A stretch of DNA of 8,787 nucleotides from Pseudomonadota bacterium (GTDB lineage Bacteria; Pseudomonadota; Alphaproteobacteria; Caulobacterales; Caulobacteraceae): assembly GCA_023445955.1 (NCBI GenBank), contig JAEXJH010000658.1, forward strand, positions 1-8,787, read 5' to 3'. Positions 1-5,107 of this stretch are shown here, piece after piece. The notes under the pieces were generated by a model. The model had not been told where the DNA came from. It saw only the letters and a program-made list of their open reading frames with translations, and ran no database searches. The position numbers and the translations under genes are program-made. Numbering within the stretch: position 1 is the stretch's first letter; each line of letters begins with the position of its first letter.

Positions 1-128
1 GCTTGGGGCGTGTCGGTGCGCATCCCTCTAACCTAGTCCTCCGGGACGACCTCCGCGAGAGGACCTTGACGGCCAAGCCCGAATTAATGGTCAGTGCCCG
101 CCTCAGCTGAGCGGGAGGGGGCTTCGCG
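1..128. other. Upstream region without a firm gene
   Basis: No convincing gene is visible. Frame 1 is open from the window edge to a TAG at 34-36 and could be the last 11 codons of an upstream gene. Frame 3 is open to a TGA at 108-110 but uses TTA, CTA and AGT codons that are rare in the neighbouring genes. Six-base arms GTCCTC (36-41) and GAGGAC (59-64) could form a weak hairpin. A TTGACGG at 66-72 resembles the -35 element of the Caulobacter housekeeping promoter, but no good -10 follows at the right spacing, so a promoter for the next gene is only a guess. Confidence 0.4.
113..121 (+). promoter_or_regulatory. Ribosome binding site of the CPBP gene
   Basis: The purine run GGGAGGGGG ends 7 bases before the ATG at 129. 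It is a strong Shine-Dalgarno match and fixes the start of the first gene. Confidence 0.75.
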
Positions 129-1037
129 ATGGCGAACGAGATCGTAGGCGAACAGACGGGCCTGGAAGTCGGCAGCAAGCGGTTCCTGCATCCCGGGCCT
201 TTGCGCTGGCTGCGAACGCTGGGCTGGATGCTCCTGCTCTTCATGCTCTTCACCTTCGTCTATTCGGGCGCCCAGGTGGTGGCCAATCCGATGTTCAAGA
301 AGGGCGGCCACCTCTTCGAAGTCCTGGAAGTGCTGGCGATCTGCTGCGCGGGCTTTGGCCTCTATGCCGGCTTGGTGCGGCTGGCCGAGGGGCGCTGGCC
401 GCAGGAGCTGAACCTGCGGCAAATGCCGGCCGAGCTGGCCATCGGTCTCGTGATCGGGGCGGCGATGCTGAGCGCGGCCGTGGGCGGGCTCTACCTGCTG
501 GGCGTCTACGACATCAGTGGTCCGCGTTCGGCCTCGGTCTGGGCCACGGTCGCCATGGCCATCGAGTCCGGCTTCATGGAGGAGCTGATCATGCGGGCCA
601 TCCTGCTGCGCCTGCTGATGCGGGCCTTCGGGATCTGGCCAGCGCTGGTGGTGCAGGCGGCCCTGTTCGGCGCGGCGCACCTGGCCAATCCCAACGCCAC
701 GCCGGTCGCAGCAGCGGCCATCGCCGTCGAGGCGGGGCTGATGCTGGCGGGCTTCTACCTGCTGACCGGGCGCCTGTGGATGTCGGTCGGCGTCCACGCG
801 GCCTGGAACTTCACGCAAGGCTGGGTGTGGGGCGCCTCGGTGTCGGGCATTCCGGTCACCGAGAGCTGGCTGGTCAGCAAGCCCAAGCCGGGCGCCTCGG
901 AGTTCCTGAGCGGCGGCGCCTTCGGTCCCGAGGCCTCGCTGCCGGCCATGCTGGTCGGCACGCTGGTGGCCATTGTGGTGCTGCGGATGGCCTGGAAGAA
1001 GGGCAATTTCAAAGCCCGTCCCGACGCGACTACGTAA
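129..1037 (+). CDS. CPBP family intramembrane glutamic/metallo-protease
   Basis: This 302-residue polytopic membrane protein carries the three signatures of the CPBP (CAAX protease and bacteriocin-processing; Abi, Rce1-like) family. They are EExxxR in GFMEELIMR (E151, E152, R156), FxxxH in LFGAAH (F180, H184) and HxxxN in HAAWN (H223, N227). These residues line the intramembrane active site in the family. Roughly seven or eight hydrophobic segments are visible, for example near residues 30-50, 65-85, 102-125, 167-187, 191-213 and 270-288. The start is set by a strong ribosome site 7 bases upstream. The gene ends with tandem stops TAA TAA. The family cleaves membrane-embedded or lipidated substrates, but the substrate here cannot be inferred. 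The next gene has its own control region, so this gene is probably transcribed alone. Confidence 0.9.
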   Translation: MANEIVGEQTGLEVGSKRFLHPGPLRWLRTLGWMLLLFMLFTFVYSGAQVVANPMFKKGGHLFEVLEVLAICCAGFGLYAGLVRLAEGRWPQELNLRQMPAELAIGLVIGAAMLSAAVGGLYLLGVYDISGPRSASVWATVAMAIESGFMEELIMRAILLRLLMRAFGIWPALVVQAALFGAAHLANPNATPVAAAAIAVEAGLMLAGFYLLTGRLWMSVGVHAAWNFTQGWVWGASVSGIPVTESWLVSKPKPGASEFLSGGAFGPEASLPAMLVGTLVAIVVLRMAWKKGNFKARPDATT

Positions 1038-1040
1038 TAA

Positions 1041-1063
1041 CCGCAAAGTTTTTGTGGTCTTTT
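1041..1063 (+). terminator. Weak intrinsic terminator after the CPBP gene
   Basis: CCGCAAA (1041-1047) can pair with TTTGTGG (1051-1057) across a 3-base loop, with one G-U pair. A T-rich stretch TCTTTTCTT follows. The stem is short and partly A-T, so termination may be inefficient. Confidence 0.4.
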
Positions 1064-1064
1064 C

Positions 1065-1078
1065 TTGAGCCGGGTCAA
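1065..1078 (+). promoter_or_regulatory. FNR/FixK-like dyad upstream of ompW
   Basis: TTGA-GCCGGG-TCAA has the exact TTGA-N6-TCAA spacing of the FNR/FixK family box (consensus TTGAT-N4-ATCAA), with the inner T/A pair replaced by G/G. It lies 64 bases before the ompW start. From family knowledge, ompW is under FNR control in enteric bacteria and FixK controls micro-oxic genes in Caulobacter, so an oxygen-linked role is plausible but unproven. The same strand could also read TTGAGCC as a -35 element. Confidence 0.45.
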
Positions 1079-1104
1079 CGAAGCGGCCTGAGCGCGGGCG
1101 CAAA

Positions 1105-1136
1105 CCCCTTTCGACGCAACGAAACGTCGAAAGGGG
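1105..1136 (+). promoter_or_regulatory. Perfect 12-bp hairpin covering the ompW ribosome site
   Basis: The arms CCCCTTTCGACG (1105-1116) and CGTCGAAAGGGG (1125-1136) are exact reverse complements around an 8-base loop (CAACGAAA). The end of the right arm, AAGGGG, is the only good Shine-Dalgarno sequence and stands 6 bases before the ATG at 1143. In RNA it would be fully paired with CCCCTT, so translation of ompW may depend on opening this stem. There is no U tract, so it is not a standard terminator. At DNA level the same dyad could be a repressor operator. Confidence 0.6.
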
Positions 1137-1142
1137 ATACCC

Positions 1143-1793
1143 ATGAACACCAAGCTCTTCCTGGCTCTGAGCCTCGCCGCCGGTCTCGGCGCGACGTCGG
1201 CCATGGCCGCCGAACCCGTCACGCCCAAGGCCAAGGGCGACATCGTCCTGAACGTCCGCCTCACCGACGTCGCGCCGGATGCAGGCAATCCGATCCTGAC
1301 CGCCGCCGGCGCGGCCACGGGCCTCAGGGCCGACGTCAAGGACGACATCAAGCCCACGATCGGCCTCAGCTACTTCCTGACCGACAAGCTGGCCGTCGAG
1401 GTGATCGCCGGCACGACCCAGCACACCGTCAAGGCCGTTGGCCCGGGCACGGACACGGTGGTCCACAAGACCTGGGTCCTGCCGCCTGTCGTCTCGTTGC
1501 AGTACCACCCGCTGCCCGGCGCGCGCTTCAGTCCCTATGTCGGGGCCGGGCTGAACTACATGCTGTTCTACAGCGGCAAGGACAGGAACGGCTTCACCGT
1601 CGATCTGGACAACGGCTTTGGCTACGCCCTGCAGGCCGGCGCGGACATCCCGATCAACGCCGCTTACAGCCTGAACCTGGACGTCAAGAAGATCTGGTTC
1701 GACACCGACGCCAAGATCAACGGCGGCGCGCTGACGTCGAAGGTGAAGCTGGACCCGCTGGTGGTCTCGGTCGGCTTCGGCCGGCGGTTCTAA
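1143..1793 (+). CDS. ompW: OmpW family outer-membrane beta-barrel protein
   Basis: The 216-residue precursor has a classical signal peptide, with cleavage likely after AMA (residue 22). The mature part fits the OmpW eight-stranded barrel: an early strand GDIVLNVRLTDVAP (32-45), the segment PTIGLSYFLTDKLAVEVIAG (71-90), then LPPVVSLQYHP and FSPYVGAGLNYMLFY (113-143), ADIPINAAYSLNLDVKKIW (167-185), and a terminal strand ending in phenylalanine (GFGRRF), the usual BAM recognition end. Length is typical. OmpW proteins are small outer-membrane channels with a hydrophobic gutter, linked to passage of small hydrophobic compounds and to stress and oxygen responses. Upstream lie an FNR-like box and a hairpin that pairs with the ribosome site, suggesting control of both transcription and translation. 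The stop codon directly abuts that of the convergent neighbour. Confidence 0.9.
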   Translation: MNTKLFLALSLAAGLGATSAMAAEPVTPKAKGDIVLNVRLTDVAPDAGNPILTAAGAATGLRADVKDDIKPTIGLSYFLTDKLAVEVIAGTTQHTVKAVGPGTDTVVHKTWVLPPVVSLQYHPLPGARFSPYVGAGLNYMLFYSGKDRNGFTVDLDNGFGYALQAGADIPINAAYSLNLDVKKIWFDTDAKINGGALTSKVKLDPLVVSVGFGRRF

Positions 1794-1810
1794 TTATTCC
1801 GTAGCCGGCC
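1779..1810. terminator. Possible bidirectional hairpin at the convergent gene ends
   Basis: GGCCGGC (1779-1785) can pair with GCCGGCC (1804-1810) around an 18-base AT-rich loop that contains both stop codons. There are zero bases between the two genes, so a terminator must overlap coding sequence. No U tract follows on either side, so intrinsic termination is uncertain. Confidence 0.3.
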
Positions 1811-2345
1811 CCGCGGCGGGCGCTTCCTGGAGGTAGCGCTCGACCGCCGCGATCTTCTGGGCCAGGCCGGTCAGGGCCGGCGGCGCGTCCTCGGGATTGT
1901 CGGCCACCAGGGTCAGAAGCTCGCGGGCGATGGCGTGCAGGCGCGGGGCGCTGGCGATCAGGCGGGCCTGGTATTCCATCTTGTGCGGGTCGCGATCGTA
2001 CTCCGCGCCCGGCGTGCGCCAGCCGCCCCAGTCCTGGGCGTCGGTCACCACGACAGGATAGGTGCCTGGGCAGGGGTGATGGGCGCAGTCGCCCTCCTGC
2101 TGCCACTTGTTGCGGGCTCGCAGCACGCGCCAGTTGGAGGCGAGGCCGCCTTCCTGGGCGTCGATCTTGTCTTCGGGCTTCAGCTCATGCGCCTGGAACT
2201 CGCGATTCAGGCCGACGTCGTAGGTGACGCGCACCGGCTCGTCGAAGCCCTTGGCCCAGATCGGCACGATCTTCTCGACCGTCGCCCAGCAGCCGACGCT
2301 CTCGACCCACACCCTCTGGTTCTTTTGGAAGACGGTCTTGGCCAT
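1794..2345 (-). CDS. Conserved hypothetical protein with phage-type C-terminal motif
   Basis: I do not recognise a named family for this 183-residue soluble protein. It has no signal peptide or membrane segment. Residues 11-55 (VWVESVGCWATVEKI through REFQAHEL) look like a small beta-rich, SH3/KOW-like module. A C-A-H-H-P-C cluster (87-92) could bind a metal. The second half, from TYPVVV through EYQARLIASAPRLHAIAREL (95-143), resembles the 'ARLIAAAPELL' module seen at the end of many short phage and phage-like proteins. The ATG at 2345 has no good ribosome site (upstream mRNA reads ACCTCACGGC), so it may be leaderless or weakly translated. No alternative in-frame ATG lies upstream. It is transcribed divergently from the dehydrogenase pair and converges on ompW with abutting stops. 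It could be a domesticated phage remnant or a Caulobacterales core protein of unknown role. Confidence 0.7.
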   Translation of the reverse strand: MAKTVFQKNQRVWVESVGCWATVEKIVPIWAKGFDEPVRVTYDVGLNREFQAHELKPEDKIDAQEGGLASNWRVLRARNKWQQEGDCAHHPCPGTYPVVVTDAQDWGGWRTPGAEYDRDPHKMEYQARLIASAPRLHAIARELLTLVADNPEDAPPALTGLAQKIAAVERYLQEAPAAGPATE

Positions 2346-2400
2346 GCCGTGAGGTAACGTCCGAAAGCTGGGAACAGGCGCGCATAAGAACCTGAAATTC

Positions 2401-2415
2401 TTGACGCCGGGTCAA
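2401..2415. promoter_or_regulatory. Perfect dyad TTGAC-N5-GTCAA in the divergent region
   Basis: TTGACGCCGGGTCAA is a perfect 5-bp inverted repeat in the 147-base space between the unknown minus-strand gene and the dehydrogenase pair. It differs from the dyad upstream of ompW by a single inserted C. Its spacing (TTGA-N7-TCAA) is one base longer than an FNR/FixK box, so another regulator may be involved. Each strand also reads as a good -35 (TTGACGC on plus, TTGACCC on minus), but I see no matching -10 at the usual distance on either strand. Confidence 0.4.
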
Positions 2416-2480
2416 TCTTTCCCTTCGCGTGAACGTCGTTCAGTGTGCTCCCCGAGGCCGGCCTTCAAGAGCGCGGTCCA

Positions 2481-2487
2481 GGGAGGA
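2481..2487 (+). promoter_or_regulatory. Ribosome binding site that decides the first dehydrogenase start
   Basis: GGGAGGA ends 5 bases before a GTG at 2493, whose product begins MDFDYSDDQKF, the usual N-terminus of this family. An upstream in-frame GTG at 2445 has no comparable site and would add 16 residues of non-homologous sequence. Confidence 0.75.
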
Positions 2488-2492
2488 CCCTC

Positions 2493-3608
2493 GTGGATTT
2501 CGACTATTCCGACGACCAGAAGTTCCTGAAGGAAGAGGCGCGCAAGTTTCTCGCCGGCAACTGCGACGTCGCCGTCGTGCGCGGCGTGCTGGACAACGCC
2601 GACCGCTCGTTCGACGACAAGCTCTGGAAGGGCGTGGCCGAGCAGGGCTGGCTGGGCGCCTCGATCCCCGAGGAGCACGGCGGCCTAGGTCTTGGCCGCG
2701 TCGAGCTGTGCGCCATCGCCGAGGAACTGGGCCGCGCCGTCGCGCCGATCCCGTTCGCCTCCACCGTCTACATTCTGGCCGAAGCGATCATGGCCCATGG
2801 CACGGAGGGCCAGAAGGCCGCGATCCTGCCGCGCATCGCCGCCGGCGAGGTGATCGGGTGCCTGGCGACTTCCGAAGGTCCCGGTGTCGTCGGGCCGAAC
2901 ACGCTGCAGTGCCGGGTCGAGGGCGGCAAGCTTTCGGGGACCAAGATTCCGGTCACCGACGGCGACGTCGCCGACACCGCCCTGGTGCTGGCCAGCGAGG
3001 GCGGCCGCCCAGGCCTGTTCCTGGTCGATCTGAAGGGCGCAGGCGTCTCTCGCGAAACGCTGAAGAGCCTCGACCCCACGCGCGGTGTGGCCAGGATCGT
3101 CTTTGATGGCGCTGTGGCCGAGCGGGTGGGGGAGGCCGGCGCCGGCTTCGACATCGTCCAGGCGATCCTGGACCGCGCCGCCGTGCTGCTGGCCTTCGAA
3201 CAGCTGGGCGGCGCCGACCGCTGCCTGGAAATGGCCAAGGAATATGCCCTGGGCCGCTACGCCTTCGGCCGCGTCATCGCCGGCTATCAGGCGATCAAGC
3301 ACAAGCTGGCCGACATGTACGTCAAGAACGAGGTCGCCCGTTCCAACGCCTATTACGGCGCCTGGGCGCTGAACGACGACGCGCCGGAGCTGCCGATCGC
3401 GGCCTCGGCCGCCCGCATCGCCGCGTCGGAAGCCTTCTGGTTCGCCAGCAAGGAGAACATCCAGGTGCACGGCGGCATGGGCTTCACCTGGGACGTTGAC
3501 TGCCACCTCTACTACCGCCGCTCGCGGCAGCTGAGCCTGGTGGCCGGCGCGCCGAAGCTCTGGAAGGAGCGGCTGGTGTCGGAACTTGAAAAGAAGAACG
3601 CGGCGTAA
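2493..3608 (+). CDS. Acyl-CoA dehydrogenase family protein, likely FAD-binding non-catalytic subunit
   Basis: This 371-residue member of the acyl-CoA dehydrogenase fold starts at a GTG with a strong ribosome site. The N-terminal helical part runs to about residue 110, the middle beta region contains LATSEGPG (124-131), and the C-terminal helical domain carries the FAD-contact pattern RYAFGRVIAGYQ (R255 to Q266) and QVHGGMGFTWD (324-334). Two catalytic positions are lost. The 'YEGT' glutamate used by medium-chain enzymes is an alanine here (VAGAPKL, A351), and the alternative helix-G glutamate used by isovaleryl- and long-chain enzymes is an aspartate (LDRAAVL, D227). The next gene, 14 bases downstream, keeps the helix-G glutamate. 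Such pairs are known as heteromeric acyl-CoA dehydrogenases (for example the actinobacterial FadE pairs for steroid side chains), so this is probably one half of a complex. The substrate is unknown; it could be a branched or cyclic acyl-CoA. Confidence 0.88.
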   Translation: MDFDYSDDQKFLKEEARKFLAGNCDVAVVRGVLDNADRSFDDKLWKGVAEQGWLGASIPEEHGGLGLGRVELCAIAEELGRAVAPIPFASTVYILAEAIMAHGTEGQKAAILPRIAAGEVIGCLATSEGPGVVGPNTLQCRVEGGKLSGTKIPVTDGDVADTALVLASEGGRPGLFLVDLKGAGVSRETLKSLDPTRGVARIVFDGAVAERVGEAGAGFDIVQAILDRAAVLLAFEQLGGADRCLEMAKEYALGRYAFGRVIAGYQAIKHKLADMYVKNEVARSNAYYGAWALNDDAPELPIAASAARIAASEAFWFASKENIQVHGGMGFTWDVDCHLYYRRSRQLSLVAGAPKLWKERLVSELEKKNAA

Positions 3609-3622
3609 GGGACGGAACGATC

Positions 3623-4846
3623 ATGGATTTCAACGACTCCCCCGAAGAAGCCGCCTACCGCGAAAAGGCTCGCGCCTGGCTGGCCGAGAACGCCGCCGCG
3701 CACCGCGCCAAGTTCGGTGAGCTCAAGCCCAACACCCCCGAGCACATGGCCGCCGCCAAGGACTGGCAGGCGACCAAGGCCGCGGCCGGCTACGCCTGCA
3801 TCACCTGGCCCGCAGCCATCGGCGGGGGCGGCGGCACGCCGATCCAGTCGGTGATCTTCGGCCAGGAAGAGGGCAAGGCGGGCCTCGGCTACGGCTACTT
3901 CACGATCGGCCTGGGTATGTGCGTGCCGACCGTCATGGCCTTCGCCGACGGCGAGACCAAGAAGCGCTTCGTCTCGCCGGCCGTGAAGGGCGAGGAGATC
4001 TGGTGCCAGCTGTTCTCCGAACCGGCCGGCGGCTCCGACGTCGCGGCCCTGCGCACCCGCGCCGTCAAGGACGGCGCCGAGTGGGTGATCAACGGCCAGA
4101 AGGTCTGGACCACCGGCGCCCACTATTGCGACTACGGCATCCTCTTGACCCGGACGGACCCCGACGTGCCCAAGCACAAGGGGCTGACCATGTTCTGGAT
4201 CGACATGCGCGACGCCGCTGTCGAGTGCCGGCCGATCCACCAGATGTCGGGCGGTCGCGAGTTCAACGAGGTCTATTTCACCGACCTGCGGGTCAAGGAC
4301 AGCCAGCGCCTGGGCGAGGTCGGCGAGGGCTGGAAGGTGGCCCTGGTCACCCTGATGAACGAGCGCCTGGCCGTCGGCGGCTCGGCCGGTCCGAACTATC
4401 GCGAGGTCATGAAGCTGGCCCGCGACCTGGCCGGTCCCACCGGTCCGGCGATCAAGGACCAGGCCTTCCGCGAGAAGCTGGCCGACTGGTACGTCCAGTC
4501 CGAGGGGCTGAAGTTCACTCGCTTCCGGACCATGACCGCCCTGTCGCGCGGTCAGACCCCGGGACCGGAAAGCTCGATCGGCAAGATCATCTCGGCCAAC
4601 CAGCTGCAGGAGATGGCCAACACCGCGGTCGAGATGGAGGACCAGTACGGCATCCTCGTCGATCCCGACCAGGCTCCGGCCGAGGCGGCGTTCCAGCAGA
4701 GCCTGATGTGGGCGCCGGGCCTGCGGATCGCCGGCGGCACGGACGAAATCCTCAAGAACATCATCGCCGAACGCGTGCTGGGCCTGCCGGGCGACGTACG
4801 CGTCGACAAGGACGTGGCGTTCAAGGACATGCCGACCGGACGCTGA
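3623..4846 (+). CDS. Acyl-CoA dehydrogenase family protein, likely catalytic subunit
   Basis: This 407-residue protein oxidises an acyl-CoA at the alpha-beta bond with FAD, passing electrons to an electron-transfer flavoprotein, by family analogy. The signature LFSEPAGGSDVAAL lies at 130-143 and the flavin-side WTTGAHYCDY at 162-171. The helix-G motif NERLAVGG has E247 at the position of the catalytic base in isovaleryl-CoA dehydrogenase. The other family position, YEGT, reads AGGTDEI (G371), so E247 is the only candidate base. It lacks the RxxFG...Q FAD-contact pattern that the upstream protein has, and the two proteins complement each other well. The C-terminus IIAERVLGLPGDVRVD is typical. 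The start has an AAGGGA ribosome site overlapping the previous stop, 10 bases upstream. A strong hairpin follows the gene, so the operon appears to be just these two genes. Confidence 0.9.
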   Translation: MDFNDSPEEAAYREKARAWLAENAAAHRAKFGELKPNTPEHMAAAKDWQATKAAAGYACITWPAAIGGGGGTPIQSVIFGQEEGKAGLGYGYFTIGLGMCVPTVMAFADGETKKRFVSPAVKGEEIWCQLFSEPAGGSDVAALRTRAVKDGAEWVINGQKVWTTGAHYCDYGILLTRTDPDVPKHKGLTMFWIDMRDAAVECRPIHQMSGGREFNEVYFTDLRVKDSQRLGEVGEGWKVALVTLMNERLAVGGSAGPNYREVMKLARDLAGPTGPAIKDQAFREKLADWYVQSEGLKFTRFRTMTALSRGQTPGPESSIGKIISANQLQEMANTAVEMEDQYGILVDPDQAPAEAAFQQSLMWAPGLRIAGGTDEILKNIIAERVLGLPGDVRVDKDVAFKDMPTGR

Positions 4847-4879
4847 TTTCGTCGAATCTTCGTCTTGCGTCGCTAAACC

Positions 4880-4914
4880 GAAGCCGACAGCTGGCTAGCT
4901 TAGCTGTCGGCTTC
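4880..4914 (+). terminator. Strong hairpin after the dehydrogenase operon
   Basis: The arms GAAGCCGACAGCT (4880-4892) and AGCTGTCGGCTTC (4902-4914) pair perfectly over 13 bp with a 9-base loop. Position 34 bases after the stop suits a transcription terminator. No run of U follows, so it may act as a non-canonical terminator or a 3' end stabiliser. The loop itself contains the palindrome GCTAGC. Confidence 0.65.
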
Positions 4915-5107
4915 TCGACGTTCTTCAAGTTGTTCCGTGCGCGGTGAAGCGGCGCGAAATTCGGGAAATTCGCCTAGGGGGCGAACCCTGACTGTCGTGA
5001 CAAAGTCTTCATTGCCGGATGGGTTGAGCTGACCTTGACAGGTCCCGATCCGGGGCACATGAGAGATCGTTGTTTTATGGTTAACGGGCTGGGCTGAAGG
5101 GGGATTC
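4915..5107 (+). promoter_or_regulatory. Regulatory region of the four-gene envelope operon
   Basis: This 193-base AT-richer stretch has no credible gene. It contains an imperfect dyad at 4954-4973 (GCGAAATTC / GAAATTCGC, 8 of 9 pairs, also a direct repeat of GAAATTCG), a small dyad TGTC-GT-GACA at 4993-5002, a dyad GACCT-TGAC-AGGTC at 5031-5044 that includes a TTGACA -35-like hexamer (5035-5040), and a CtrA-type motif at 5077-5084. The ribosome site AAGGGGG is at 5097-5103. I could not place a convincing -10 element. Confidence 0.45.
5077..5084 (-). promoter_or_regulatory. CtrA-type half-site TTAACCAT
   Basis: ATGGTTAA on the plus strand is TTAACCAT on the minus strand, the extended half-site known for the cell-cycle regulator CtrA. 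It lies 24 bases before the Sel1 gene start. The second half-site expected for TTAA-N7-TTAA is absent on the minus strand; on the plus strand TTGT-N7-TTAAC is a degenerate full match. In GC-rich DNA an eight-base AT-rich motif is uncommon by chance. Confidence 0.4.

Noticed and set aside
84..1508. Minus-strand open frame of 474 codons opposite the protease and ompW
   Set aside because: It crosses two clear plus-strand genes and their intergenic control region, has no recognisable domain and is biased as expected for an antisense shadow.
2445..2492. Upstream GTG start for the first dehydrogenase
   Set aside because: It would add 16 residues not expected for the family. The GTG at 2493 has GGGAGGA 5 bases before it and gives the normal N-terminus MDFDYSDDQ.
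4141..4160. TTGACCCGG within the second dehydrogenase, matching half of the shared dyad
   Set aside because: It is inside coding sequence, lacks the second half-site and is explained by codons for L-T-R.
3919..4947. Plus-strand frame within the second dehydrogenase, extending past its stop
   Set aside because: It is an Arg/Gly-rich alternate-frame shadow. It runs through the terminator hairpin and lacks any domain.
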